Of a DNA stretch of 64,000 nt, positions 11,131 to 63,400 are shown piece by piece. The notes beneath the pieces were generated by a model, which saw only the letters and a program-made list of their open reading frames with translations, was not told the DNA's origin and made no database searches. Both the position numbers and the translations under genes were made by a program. The DNA is from Dendrolimus kikuchii (lineage: Eukaryota; Arthropoda; Insecta; Lepidoptera; Lasiocampidae). Position 1 is the stretch's first letter, and every line of letters begins with the position of its first letter. The stretch lies in NCBI GenBank assembly GCA_019925095.2, contig CM034405.1, forward strand, positions 15,897,401-15,961,400. Reading direction: 5' to 3'.

Positions 11131-13440
11131 GGTAAATGAACGGTCCGTAAGATATAAGAACCGGGCCTTAATTAGCAACAGATGGCTGCATAATCCACTT
11201 TCATTCACATAAAATTGGAGCTCAGATATCTGTAAGTACTTAATTTGTAGAACTCATTAAGGCATGGCAAAGCGTCCATTTCGCTTCTAAACGATAACAT
11301 AAATAAGGTAACAGTTTTAAGAGCAATTTCTCATACGGTTCTAGTTATTTACAATATCGATTAAACATAATGTATAACAGTAGGAACCTTCTTCAAAAGG
11401 CTGGCTACATTTCCACGTTTAGTAGCAGTTTTCGCTGTTTGAAGTGTGTGTGTGACAAAAAATATTTTACTAATTTGTTCTCAAAAAACCAATGTTTCCT
11501 CCTAGACAACATAGGACTTTGGCTAACCAAATTAGATTATATCATTATTCACAAGTTTTAACTTGGCAATGCTAATACAAACGTCCATGTCATTTTATCA
11601 AAATATTGTAGTCGATTATTGATTAAAGCGCCATCTATCAATCATGGCGTTGAATGTTTTATACTAGAGAGGCTTATCTATCTTATATATAGTGTATTAT
11701 CTATGATTGTAGTTATTATTATTATCTACTGAACTGTCATTTTTGATATTTTAGTCTGGCTTAAAGGCCCAGCTGCCAAGCAATAAATCGAAATAAATAA
11801 ATGTTATTTTAGTTTATTTGTGTTTTAGCATTTACAAGCTTAAAACATGAACAAAACCATTAAAAGTGAATTGAGGAAGTTATTGTTTCACCTGATTTCC
11901 AAATGCGAGAAAAAGCAACAGAAGAAAGACGCTGAAATCAATGAAAATCAAGATTGCTTTATGCATTTATTGCATAAATACTCTGTGGTAATTTGGAGTT
12001 GCAATACTGATATTTTTTGCTGCGTTTTTGCACTCTGTTTCTGTTAGCCTCTACTAACTAACCTTTTTTTAAATGTATAAATGGTGACTCAAAAAACCCA
12101 ATATCTGTTTAAATTGTTACTTTATGTGACTATCTGTTTAATCGGAAAATAAATAAATGTATCGCGGAATCTTCGGAAAAATGTGGCTCGGCGTAGAACT
12201 AATCTAGTCTGTTATTCATTCATGACGATTGACGAACCTTTAGATTTATATTTCATCACAGCATTTCATTCTTCCCCGTATTTGTACATAAATGTTATAT
12301 TTATATAGATTAACTTTACTCATGAGTTATGTTCATCAAAGTGACCAAAAAGTTGATATAAAGTTGGAAATTTCATTTGATGATATTAAATGTAAGAAAT
12401 TAAAAATACATTCCCAGTTGTATTAAGAAAATTAATAAATAATGAATTTATTCATAATTACATATGTATATTTACTTAAAATAAATTATTTTATAAAAGA
12501 TTGCATTTATTTTTCCTTTGTAATCCTACTAGTGTCACAAGTTTCGTCTGCACAATTTTTATGGCGTTGATGCGTAATGTGGGAAATGGCATTTACAAGT
12601 AGATCTCTACCAAAATGTATAAGAAATGAACTATTTTTTTGCCTTCTGTCAATATTCTATTTTGTCTGTAGTCAAGGTCAGTGAATCATAAAAAAGCGAT
12701 TTTATCCATGTTATTTTAGTTTTAACGTGGACCCAAGTCTAAAATCCGTTAAAAAATAACTAAATACGCATGTAAAAATTCCAAGCCACGTTCACGTGGG
12801 CAGTGATTTTTAAAGTTTACCAAGCAATGTGGGATTTGAAGCAAAAATATTTTCGTTTTAATTCGACGATATTTACCAAAGAACAGGCGACATGATATGT
12901 TCATAATGGTTAGTTTAGCTTCTTTTAACCAAATAATTGTTCTGTTAACTATAACAAGGTGTTAATACTCTTGCTTACAAAATTATCGTCATTATTATTA
13001 AAGTAAATGCCATAAGCTGTGTTGATAAAATGCGTACGTCGTAACTAAATCAACTTGAAATCGTCCTAAAAATTACTAATAAATATCAAAATTACTCTTG
13101 ACCTAATATTGCATGGAGTTGCTAGAGTTTAGACAAATTTGGGAAAGTGGCGCCCTATTTTCTACTTTATTTTGCCGCCCTATACGAATTTTCCATAAAA
13201 ACTTACTTATTACCATTGTCATTAAAATACTAGACACGCGAAATACTCACCTGTATAACAACATGAATATAATATGAAATAATTTACATATTCTTTAGAT
13301 AGTTCCTCATAGACGCATTATTATACCTAGTCTTGCCATAGTATTGTAACAAAGAAAAAAAAATTCTATTGCAAATAACATTTATAAGTTTTACAGTGTG
13401 TTAGTTTAATACATAAACATAAAAGAATTTAAAAGGTAAA
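11131..13440. other. Intergenic DNA, almost nothing recognised
   Basis: AT-rich. Small frames at 11370-11561 and 11847-12047 have no recognisable domain and no splice context. The stretch near 13140-13200 (gtggcgccctattttct, tttgccgccctatacg) looks like a fragment of a dispersed repeat. Confidence 0.4.
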
Positions 13441-13444
13441 AAGC

Positions 13445-14484
13445 TTACTGGAAGTGGTCTCCATTGGCTGCAATACAGTCCTTTAAACGTTAAGGCCAGT
13501 TATTAATAGAAGCACGCACTCTTTCCATGGGAAAATTCTTCATTGCCAATCGTATGGATTGTTTTAGGGACTCTAAATTATCATGGCGTTTAGAGCAAAC
13601 CATACTCTCTAAAACTGACCACTAATCATAATCCGGCGAATTAAGATTGGGACTAGACAACGGCCAGTTTTCAGCTCTGATGAAGTCCGAAACGTTCGTT
13701 TCCAACCAATACTGCGTGGGCCGAGCTTTATGACCCGGCGCCGAGTCTTGCTGGAAGGACCATTCTTGGTTATTGAACATGGTGTTGTTAAGGGGCTTAA
13801 CTACCTTCTCAAGAATGGTATCTTGATACACTTGTGCCGATCTTTTGATACCTTTTTCATAAAAATATGGCTCAGTCACTCCTTCATAGCTTACACCCCA
13901 CCAAAACATCACTGAAGACGGATAATGTCCACGTTGCACTCTGTCGACTAATTGAGAAGCTTCCTTAGAGCTTTGAGCAAAAACACGGTCATTTTGTTTG
14001 TTAAAATGTTGCTCAATTCTAAAACTTTTCTCATCCGTAAACAAAATTTTTCTGTGACCTCCCTTTGCGTACCGCTTCAGTAGTTGTTACGATTTTATCA
14101 CCCTATTCTTTATTAAATTATGAGTTAAGAAATGACCAGTGCGTCTCTTATAGGCTGCAAGTCCTAAGTCATCTTTTAAAATACGCGACACGGTTCTAGG
14201 TGATATCTTCATCTCCCGAGATAAAATCTTTTGCTTTCGGACAGCATTTCTTCGAATTCTTTCCCTTACTGCTTCGACCACCTTTTTCGTACGAACACTA
14301 CGTGGACGGTCAGAACTTTTTCTGTCACAAACAGAGGAGGTCTCATTGTACCTATTAATAGCCCGGTACACAAACATTTGACAATACCAAGCGTATGGAG
14401 AGTTTTAAAAATTGCATTTGGCTCCATACCTAGTTTGTGTAATGCAATCACAGTGATTCGGTTATCTTTATCGCTCCACTCCAT
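13445..14484 (-). pseudogene. maT-like (Tc1/mariner superfamily) transposase relic
   Basis: Minus strand, reading downward from 14484: MEWSDKDNRITVIALHKLG (helix-turn-helix start), a frameshift near 14350, RKSSDRPRSVRTKK and MKISPRTVSRILKDD (second HTH), a stop at ~14087, then the catalytic core FTDEKSFRIEQ, VMFWWGVSYEGVTEPYF, QQDSAPGHKARPTQYWL and NLNSPDYD. The second and third acidic residues are 37 apart (DD37D), the maT spacing. At least three stops and one frameshift make it dead. Terminal inverted repeats were not identified. Confidence 0.82.
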
Positions 14485-14559
14485 TTTAATATCGGAAAAT
14501 ATTGTACAATGTATTGGCGCCAAAATGAGAAAACACAATGAACAATAATATAAAAATGA

Positions 14560-15103
14560 AAGATTCCAAATTCAAATGTAATATTTTGTTTCTTTTTAAT
14601 TGTAACAGTATTTATAACCAGACTAAGTATAATTAAAATATTTTTTGTGTTAAACATGGCTGCACGATTTGTGTACATAAATAGAAAATATAAAGTTTCC
14701 CTAAATATTTAAATTTTAAAATAATCTTTAAGCACAATGAGGTTGTGTTTGTAACAGCTCAAAAAAGTACATTTCACTAAACAGTATATGTAAAACAAGC
14801 TAAAGATTCTTAATTAAAAATACGAATCCAATATTGTTTACTTGTGACTAGTACACATTTTTTTAAATAAAGTTGCTCAGTAATAAATGTTACATATTCT
14901 CGCCCAAAATTTATAATAAAATTATAAATAAAATGTTTCGGGATTAAAAGACATATATACAAGTCCATAACTATTTTATGTAAAAGTTACTTTCACTGAC
15001 ATTGACATCTCTCAAGTTGTCACAGTCACCTCGCCGTTAGCCAATGACATTTCTTTCTGTTGTCAAGTCGGAGGGGCCGGCCCTTGAAATAACTTATTTC
15101 AGA
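14560..15103 (+). promoter_or_regulatory. Probable Hph 5' region
   Basis: About 500 bp between the transposase relic and the first Hph exon. It is AT-rich and then becomes GC-richer at 15000-15080 ('gtcacagtcacctcgccg'), as expected near a start site. No TATA box or initiator was convincingly placed; assignment is by position only. Confidence 0.3.
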
Positions 15104-53290
<38,187 letters not shown>

Positions 53291-55925
53291 ATTCAAAAGC
53301 TTGTATTCGAACTAAGTGAGTTCCACTGGAGAACATTTTCCCCACCGATGGATGTCGGCGTAGGGAAGGGGAGTAAGCAAAACACCGCTTAAAGAGCTGT
53401 TTTGTGATATTTCAGTCGCCGTTTTGTTAATCCCTAGAAGTAACTAATTTAATTTAAGTAAATAATAAAACGAGTCTTGATTGTTCATGTGCATGCTTTT
53501 AAACTTTAAAATATTATTTTTATTACATTTAACTGAAGTTATTTTTGTGCAAAAGTTCTTTTGCAATAAAAATGTCAAGATTTTTTTTTTAATTTTGATC
53601 AATTCTTTAGTACCATCGTTCAGTACTAACTAGTTAATTCATTGACTCCGGTACTTCTATTGACTAACTAAACTCAAAACCAGCCAGCTGTTGCTTACAA
53701 TTTTTGTAGTAAACAGTGCACAACAAGAGAAAGTTAAATAATTGCTGTGTCAATTTAAAATTGAATGTATCCCTTTTTGTTGGTGGATTGATCGTCTGTA
53801 TTCTCTGTTATGATGTAAATCATCGTACGACAGACATCATGCTTCCAAACGCGTATTGAAGTGATAACTTCTTATGGGAGGGTAAACCGCTTCGTTACGT
53901 AACGCGTTACGGCCCCAGTCTGTCTAGCTTCCCTCTCTCTCACGCATACGGCAGCGGTAGGCAGGATCCGCCTCTCTCACTCTAACCCCCCAACGCTAGC
54001 CGTATTTCGGTAATTAGATTAAATAATGATACTAATAATGTACCTACACAAAATTCTAATCATATTCAAGAATTGTAACTAAGAATAAAATATAATTTAT
54101 AATCAATAAAAGATTTCATTAATAAATAACTTTTCCTTACATTATCATATTAATATACATAAAATTTAAGTAATAACTTAAGCTTTTCTCAAGTTAAACA
54201 ATTTCAATATTAAATCATTCAACTTAGATTAGTTTAAGTTATCACTTCTATCGGGCGTCACACGTTTTTTTATTTTTTTTATTTCTTTATTTTAAGAGCC
54301 ATAAAGCGTTATCCGTCTGTATATTATTTTCAGAGGAACGCGGCCAACCGTCTTCTAGCAAGTGATGAAAGTTCCCTCTAACGCTATGCGCCTATATATG
54401 AGGCGCTATCGTAGGCGTTATTCCCGGATGTGTCGTAAACATCTACTCCGGAGCCCGAAGTTCGCTTAATACGTACTTTGCAAGTTTTTTTTTTGAAAGC
54501 CAATGTTTATTATTTAAGTGCAATTCGTACAAAACGCTAGTTAATGCGACGTCGCTTTACGGACCAAATTAAAATGTTTTGCGGACAGTCAACGTCGCGT
54601 GTTTGTCGATCAACGTCTTAAAGGCATACGATTAACTCCTTACTTAACACAGATGGTGTTGTAGTCTAAAAACTCAAATTTAGTTTTTGATCTCGATTTG
54701 GAGTTCAATAAACATAATAAAGTCATAATATTTTTTAAAAATAATATCATCCTGCATTCAATACCATTTAAAAAAAACTATATCTATTGAATGGAAGATC
54801 TTGTTGAATTGTTGCCATCCTATTTCTTAAACTATGTTATTAAAATGAATGTATCTGTATTGACTGTCCCATTTCAAAACTTACAATTAGAAAATTAAAA
54901 GAATTAAAAAATAGACCCCTATTTTTCATTCCTATATTCTTGCATCTTATTGTCATTTTCGTACATACTCTATTGTTATTTGTTCTTAAAAATCATTCTA
55001 TCTATCTATCTAATTACAAGTTTTTGTTATATTATTTTGGATGCTTCTATTGTAAGATGAATTTTAAAAAAATGAATTTTTATTATTATTATATGTTATT
55101 ACATTTACTAGATTACGAAATAAGGCAGCCGTTATTCGTTCACGTATGAATAGAAACTTTCTACGGTCATTGTTAGCACTTGCACAATAGATGGCGCCGG
55201 AGTTGTATCGAATAAAAAAAATACGAAAATGGGTAAATGTATTACAACGTATCCTCGACAATAGCTAGTATAGAAGAAAGAATACGAGAAAGTCACAACA
55301 CATGTTAATTTAATTCAAAATTGTAAAAAATCATACTCTAATTAGTATAACGCCATCTATGAGAAGAAAAGAGTAATTCGTATCGCCTTAAGTACGGAGT
55401 GTATAAGTAAGCAAATTAATTTATGCCTTAGGAATTGTTAAGATGATAATGTTAATGGCAAAATAATGAAGATTTTGAATGAAAAATCTTTATAAGTATT
55501 CTTATTAGTTATAATAATATTGCAATAAATATTCGATGTAAGAAATCTTCTGGTCATATATAGAAGAAACGGCGAGTGTAGTCGCGTCAAAATAGGTCAC
55601 TATAAGCATCAAATGGCTGTGTAATAGACGGTTTTTTATACAAAGTCATATATTACTTAATATTACGCACTCTAGTGTGGCTTATTGTGAGACTAGTATT
55701 TGACGTGGACCGTAAACACTGTTATTTCCGAGGTTCTGTCAAATTAATTTTCAAGTTATGTCAGACATATCTCTCGTTCGTTTGATTTGTTATTGGTAGA
55801 AAAATGACATTACTGGTAATGGAGCTTATGTCAAATTTTAACCAATAAGGCAACATATATTAAGGTATGGGGAGCCGCCGTTAGTCGCTTTTGTAAACTA
55901 TTTATACTTTGCTTTTACTACTTAC
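53291..55925. other. Intergenic DNA after Hph
   Basis: Probable Hph 3' UTR with AATAAA-type signals near 53464 and 53563. 53890-54010 is a CT-rich, GC-richer stretch ('acgtaacgcgttacggcccc') resembling a dispersed repeat, and 54330-54620 is an unassigned mixed region. 55815-55850 is a third copy of the palindromic repeat at 11060. No exons seen. Confidence 0.4.
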
Positions 55926-55927
55926 TA

Positions 55928-56165
55928 GGAATATAGTCTATACTCTGATTTTTATTTACCTGGACCGAAATGACAGCTGCGACCGAGAGCTTTTTATGTT
56001 GCAAGCTTTTTATGGAGCAACTCACCACTGAGAATATACTATAGAAATTCTGTAGGATTTAACTTATAGTGGTGGTGAGTTTCTGATTCAACCCTCAAAA
56101 CTCACTTATAAATCAAAAAGGTCGATCGCAGCTGTCATTTCAGTACAGATAATTAAAAATTAAAG
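55928..56165. repeat. Palindromic MITE around GACAGCTGCGA
   Basis: 'gaaatgacagctgcgaccga' and 'gatcgcagctgtcatttcag' are inverted copies ~130 bp apart. An internal 'ggagcaactcaccac' and 'gtggtggtgagtttc' pair extends the pairing. Confidence 0.75.
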
Positions 56166-56227
56166 TATAGATTATTAATTATTTCCCAATACTTCATTAC
56201 TTTATCGGGTTTAATAATAATAATCAT

Positions 56228-56430
56228 TATATAGGGTAAATTTTACCATTGTTGGCACCTGGAAATGATTTGCACTCCGCCAATTATTCAAGACATTCAG
56301 ATTTTTTTTTTTTTTGTAACCATACTATACCTATATAGTATTATATTGTATGGCTATAAAATGAAATATTAACCTTTTTTATTTTGAATAAATTGACTAG
56401 GTGCCAACAAGAGTATAGTTTACCTTACTT
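56228..56430. repeat. MITE around TTGGCACCT
   Basis: 'gggtaaattttaccattgtt' and 'ggcacctgg' at the left are answered by 'ctaggtgccaacaagagtat' and 'agtttacctta' at the right. ~200 bp, no ORF. Confidence 0.65.
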
Positions 56431-56599
56431 CGGAAGATTCGGAACGTAAACTTTTCGGGACTCTTCGGAAATAGCAGCGCTTACTCATGACTGCCGGTGT
56501 GTAAATATTTTTCGTAGTTTAGTTTAATATTAAATATAATTTTCAGTTTAAGCAATTGATCGTATATAATTTTAATTACTTAGGTTGTATAGTTATCTA

Positions 56600-57272
56600 G
56601 GTATTCCGCAAAGCGAATACGAACCGGTCAAGTGCGTGTCGGTTAATGTACAGAGTTCCGTAGAGGTGACTAACCTTCGCTGTTTTATCATTTGCGTGTA
56701 TTACCCCTAGAAAACTAAACCTAAAACAAGCTCCATCTCCTCAAAAACTGTTCTAAGGAATGCAAATCTACTGTAAAAAATTCTTGCCCTTTTCACATCG
56801 AATTTTTAGTTTTTTTACTATTATCGTTAATAGTATATTATTTATATATAATAACTAGCTGACCCGACAAACTTCGTACCGCCTCAGAATCGATAAATAA
56901 AAAAGCTGAATGATAATTGCAGAATGTTTCAACTTTAGTAAAAAATGTGGTCAAAAATTAACCGGAACGAACATCAAACGTATGACATTCAAAACTAAAA
57001 AATTAAAAAAACCACTTAAATTTAATTTGATTTCTGAACGACTTTTACATTTAATTGATTTCTAAACGACGGGACGAACATCATATGTTTGACAGGTAGG
57101 AATAGTTTCTAAGGGAAAGTGAAATTGTTGTTTTTACTATATTCTAAGCATTTATTTCATATTTACTCAACTTTTAAACCTTCCTTGGACTTCCACAAAT
57201 TATTTAAAACCAAAATTGGCCAAATCAGTCCAGTCGATCTCGAGTTTTAGCGAGACTAACGAACAGCAATTG

Positions 57273-57363
<91 letters not shown>

Positions 57364-57480
57364 CCAGTTCCAGAAGAACCCAGTTCTGGTGAAAAATTAC
57401 TGTGAAGTATATAGAGGCGGACGGACAAACATGACAATTTTACAAGGGTTTAGTAATAGCGGGCAATCCAGGTAGAGTTT
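56600..57480 (+). repeat. Composite repeat with (TA)n
   Basis: 56625-56680 ('accggtcaagtgcgtgtcgg') and 57410-57470 ('gcggacggacaaacatgaca') resemble the two ends of a common lepidopteran repeat. 56860-56890 ('aactagctgacccgacaaac') resembles a Helitron-like leader. A pure TA run occupies about 57277-57359. A fragment of the same family end lies at 27643-27690. Confidence 0.45.
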
Positions 57481-57484
57481 TGAA

Positions 57485-60255
57485 AATCCGCAATTTGATG
57501 AAAGTATTATCCGGAAATAACATGACATCTAGACTGTGCACATCGTTAGTTACTGTGCGATCCAAATAAGAATAGGAATGTCAATAACCTCTTTCTGTCA
57601 AATGTCACTTGAAAAGTATGGTTTGCAAAAAACTTATTTGCATATCAATAATAATAGTCTTACATCAAATTTAAATAAAAAGGTTAAATTAGTAATAAAT
57701 TGTCTTAATATAATATTTAATTATTTAAAGTTATTTAAAGTCACAATATGGCGCAAAGTCGATCCTATTCTCATTTGAATCGCATTATACATTATAGTGC
57801 TTTGATCGATTTTTTATATCCCAGGGGAAAAAATGTACCCCACAATGAAATTTTATAACCGCAAATAATTTTTTTGGAGGGCAAATCTAAAATCTGTAAA
57901 CCCTCTATAGTCACAATCTATGGAATGCTAATATTGCCAAAATAAATCTACTTGAATTGTTAAAATCACTGTCCACGTGCTTAAATTTAACTAGGTATTC
58001 AATATAGCACGTGAAGTGAACCGGTCTTTTGTTTGGACAAGTATATAATCTAAGTTTGATCAGTAATGTATTTCATTTGAAAGATTTCTAAACAATCTTG
58101 TATAAATATGCTTTTAATATTTAAACTGTGATTTGCAGCGTTGCTTGTGTTATGATTACAGTCTTCCGCCGACGTCTACGTGGGTTCGATCACCGAACTC
58201 CCGAATTTTTATTCCTGTCTGAGTGTTAATTTCTCACCGTAATACAATACTCCTTATGATTATTACCATAATCCAAGGTGTGTAGTGAAGTATTGCAAAT
58301 GATCAAGATTGCGTCAATATATTTATACAAGATTGATTATCATAATTATGCAATAACATATATAAACAGTTATTTATTTACTTATAAAGTTAAATCTACT
58401 TAATTTTTTTCTATAGTTATTATGTTTAAATTTATCAGCGGGCAGTGAAAATGTCATAAGACTGAATAAGACTACGAACTATAAAGCTTGTATATGAGAT
58501 TGCAATATGTACATTATAATAGTTATTTATTTATTTTTGTTTTTATTCACACCATTATGTAAATATATAGTGCGATGTAATTGCGTATTAAATAAAAATA
58601 GACCGTATTTTTCATGGAATTAAGATTCATTCATTCATGAAGACAGCAGGTTTTACGGTTGATGATGACTCAAACTTTCAAAATCATTAAATTAATTTTG
58701 TTTCTGTTCAATTGCAATATGTTATTTAACACGACTACTACAAAGTGGTTGCAATGTTATAAGTTGAAAATAAAATATCAATCACCACATATATGCGTTA
58801 AAAATTGTTTCAAAATTATTTTACAGAGTTGAAACCTTAAAAGATACACTCAAAAATAAGTATTAAATAAAGCTTTGAAAAGAAACAAATTTTAGTGTAA
58901 CAAATCTTGTGTATTATTTTTTTAATAATTCCCCATGATGTGTTACTATCATTATTTATGGAAAACCTTAAGCTTTACAATATTATTACTCATTTTTACC
59001 ATTATGTCACAAAACCCCATAAGAAGGATTGTTACTGAGAAAAATGTCGAGTACCTCAAATTAATAATATTTTAATTGGTGTAAATATTTAAAATAAACA
59101 CAACTATTTACTGCGTATGGTGTGTAAATAATCATAGTATTAAATGTTTTTATACAGAATTTAAATAAGAGGTTTTTCCTATTATAGTTTAGTCATAGGA
59201 TAAGTTTTTCATTTGAAATTAAACGCTGATTGCTGGTAGTTCTGAGACTTGTGTCAATCTGTCATCAGTTCGATTGATCGTTTATCGCGTTAAACTTTGT
59301 ACTTTTTCTTTTCAATTGACTAATTTCTTAAATTTTTAACGTTGTATTAGATTAAAAACAATTTGTTGAACAATTTCTCGAATGCATTTTTTTCAAAATT
59401 ACGTTTTCTTCATAGCCATTGTGTTCTAACTAGCTGTCCAGTCAGTTCCTCAATTTAACACTAAGGTTTTATGTATCTTTTTGGTTTCATCACTTTCAAA
59501 TACTTCTATAATCGTTTCTTTAGAAATTTCTTTTCGAATTCCACTTAAATGTAAATATGTTGTAAACCGGAAGATTCAGAAAACTAAATCGTCTTCGAGA
59601 ATTTCGATTCTTAGGGTTGCCACCAGTCAGTGTTTAAAAACTAGATTCATATATGATTTGTGTGATGTTATTATACCTTGTTATAGTCGATTATAATTCT
59701 GTAATAACACTTTATCGATTTTTGAAAATAATTTTGTCCAACAAAAATGTATTTTTTACACATTTAGACCAAATAATCTAGTTTGTGATTCATTAAATTA
59801 TTTTGTGGACAAAGTCTGGTATTAAATTCTACAACTGAAGCGAAGTGGTTTTATTTTAAAGTTCCTTGAGATTTTCGGTATATCTATAATACAAAAAAAA
59901 AACTAAAATAAAAACTATTATGTATAGGAACACATTCCTCCGTTTACATTATTATAACAAAGAGTTCGTTGCACTGCAAAAGTATAAAACTGTTCAAAAA
60001 CGTTGAAATTGATAAAGTTGAAAAACTGGCAAAAGTAACCTTTTTAGTTATTATGAAAAAAGTTTGTAACTCATGATCATAGACTAATAGTACTATATAC
60101 TATCCTCAAGCTCACCTCTCCTAGTATATTAATGTACTCTGTGATATAAGTTTTATCTATGGTGCTTAACTAGGCAATTATTATTTACTCTGTGGTCAAG
60201 ATGACTATTTTTTCTTAACATTTTACTTAATTATCATCGAAAAACTATTTTATTG
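57485..60255. other. Intergenic DNA upstream of gene C, nothing recognised
   Basis: AT-rich. A tRNA-like B box (gtgggttcgatcacc) occurs at ~58180 without a convincing A box. No coding exons identified. Confidence 0.4.
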
Positions 60256-60328
60256 TATGGCTATAGGACCACAATCTAAAAATAAAGAAAAATTGAATAG
60301 TATATATATATATACCTACTTGTACCTT

Positions 60329-60496
60329 ATGACTAAAATGTCTGTGAAGTCAACCATTTCTAGGTCTTGTTTGTCTAGAACTACTGGAACCGATGTCCAT
60401 GAAAAATATCATAGTAGTAAACTTGATGATCTGCATCAACGAGACACCAAAGGACAAAGGAAAACAGACTTTTTAGGCAACATTCAAGGAATTGAG
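60329..60496 (+). CDS. Gene C exon 1
   Basis: ATG at 60329 (alternatives 60338 and 60257), donor gtaaca after GGAATTGAG. Ser/Thr- and Lys-rich; its end joins 61726 in phase 0 (NIQGIE then EEDTEA). Confidence 0.65.
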
Positions 60497-63400
60497 GTAA
60501 CAATACGCGTAGACTTACCGGTTGTTTATTGCCTTAACAAACCGACAGAACTATCCATCTGGCTGTAAAACGTTTCGTAAATGAGCTTTTAAAATTGCAT
60601 ACTGCTGGATATATTTCTGAACAATAACAAAATAACCAGCGCTAAAAGTTGCAGCAAAATTTAAATAACACAACTCAATGGCTAGACCGTTGTAATAAAA
60701 CAATTCCGCCTAACTGTCTTTGTAGTAAAGCCGATATTGGATAGCTCATTTATGGTTTGTTTGACTTAGGTATGTTTTTCAATTGGGATGATTCAATCAA
60801 AGTGATCCATATAAACCAACTTGAAACATTCAGTAGCATTGAATACTTTCGGCCTTTGAGTTCCGTACCAAATTAATTCAATTCAGATGACTGTCTAATA
60901 CCACCGTCTTAAGGTATTACAAAAGCGACGCGGAGATCGGAGGAGTTCTCGGTGCAAGACCGAAAAAAGAATACTAATTCGTGCGGCCGGGCGGCTTGTC
61001 GTAAGAGGCGACAAAACAACCCACAGCTAAGTGGTAGGGCATTCGCCCGACTGGAGCTGCCACTGGTCTAGAGTTTGCCGCCATAACAACTTTGAGTTGT
61101 GTTTCGGCATCGGAGGCCAGGTTCCAGTTTCTCCTTCTAAGTCGGCAGCACATTGGCAGCACCTCTGTTATTGCTAATGTCGACAGGCGACGGTTACCAC
61201 TTTCCATTACAGTAGGGCCGTCAGCCTGTCTGTTGGGCTTCAGCATTAAAAATACTACAGACGATAATGGCCTAGTAAAAAAAACGTAGCTCTGAAAATC
61301 GCCTACATTGTAGATGGCGCCTCAGTTCTTGTATCGTCTTTTCACCTCTACATTGTAGTGAATTAGAGCGGCCAGCGCATCAACTATACTGACAGCCTTT
61401 TTCTTTACGATATCTCTTTTTTTACCTATCTTCATTTAAATAGAAATCAGGTCTCAGTAACTAATGAAAAATATTTCTTGATTTTATCAACAATGTCCTT
61501 TGTTTGTCTATATTATGCTGAACCCAGATCAAATTTTAGAATCTTTTTTTTTATTTGCTTTTATGCTTTACTTCTTATTAGCTTTAAACATTGTCTTTGT
61601 GTTTTTTTTATATTTTTTTCTACATACGTAATATATAGTACTCGAATTGATACATAACAGCTTGAAAGTAATACAAAAGTTGTAGGTATACATTGCATAT
61701 TTTACTATTTCATTTTATATTCCAGGAAGAAGACACTGAAGCAACAGTGATGGACATATTCAGGTTACTTATTTACAACTTTTATAGAGAGCTTCGCTAT
61801 ACTAGCTGTTTAAAGATTATTTTTGTTACCAAATATAGATAGACGGACGGATGTAACACAAAAAGATTTTAGTATGCCTTTCTTAAACAACGCCATTGTT
61901 TGATCCTTACTTAGAAAAAAGTAGATAAAAATTTGAAATTCAATCATTAACCCATCGGTGAAATGACAATTTTTATAAAAATCTTGTTTTTACAGTTTAG
62001 ATTATTTCCCAGCGTCGATGTTTGCTACAGTTATTGAAGACTCCATCACAGCCTTACGTGTTCTAGGTAATTCAGTTTGAATCCTTATATCAAAATTGTT
62101 AAAGCTTTCTATATGCATGGCATGGACTTATTTATTTGTTCGGATACCGATGTATCTATATTGTCAAAAACGGGACCCGTATGCAATCGTCATTGCTCCG
62201 TCCATCTTGTCTTTGTATGTCTGTTGCTGGGGCTTCATCTGCGTTAGTGATAAAGATTTAGGCTGTGGCCGAATGCGTTATTATTTATCGTTAAAAACAT
62301 AATGTTATGACTTTTTAACGCTAAAAAGTGTCAGCATTAGTATATATACAATTATACATACGTTATCTTTTAATATTTAACGTCATTAAGAATGTCGCAT
62401 CTTAAATAAAGCATTAAAGCCATCGCCATGTCTCCGTGAAACGGCCTATACCGGTATCACTTTCGCAGATGAAGTCGCACCTTAATGCCTCAAAATTAAG
62501 AAAGTATAATAAACCTGTTTCCAATTAAAATCTATATATAAGCTCGTCCAAGCCGTATAAGATCAGGATCAGGCTTTATTCATCAGAATTCATCATGGCA
62601 TGGCATGAATATGTGGATATATTTATGAAATTAACATCTTTTGTGATCTTCAATAGTTTTACTTCACTTTATCCAAAATAATGTTTTTATTGCTTAAATA
62701 ACAATTATCACTCTTGATATTAATACTGAATAATAATAAAGAAAGTGTCGGGGTGAAGGTAAGGAAAGGAATGCTCCGGTGGTTCGGGCATGTGGAAAGA
62801 ATGCATGATGAAAGAATGACTAAACAGATATACAATGCAAAAGTGGATGGATGCAGAAGTCGTGGAAGGCCACGACACACCTTCCATGATCAAATTGATC
62901 GTGTACTAGCGGAGGGTGATGTCAGGAGCCTTAAGAACAGACGAGCGTGCATGACAAGAGTTATGAATGTCAAAGAAGCAAGTGAGGTGTGTAAGAATGG
63001 GCCTAAATGGCGCTCTGTTGTTCGTGCCTACCCCGCAAGGGAACTGGCGTGAAGTTATGTATGTATGTATATTAATACTGATTACATTATAATTCACTTT
63101 GATCGAGGCAATGGAAACTTGGTGCGCTGGCGACCATTCTCCAGAAGAGATTATTATATCTTCTTTCTTACGGCCACCTCGCTTCCTTAGCCACGACGCT
63201 CCGCGAGAGTATGATAGTGACGTTACAATGAACCTCCTACATATAGATGGTTTTTCTTTTTCAAAAATAGTACATAGTTTATTTATTAATGATGTCTTTT
63301 TTTGGGGTCATTTGAAACTTTAAAACTCTTCTCCCAACACATTTACACTCCTCAATAATTATTTTACCGTACTTTAATAGTATTTATAGTAGTAGTAAAG

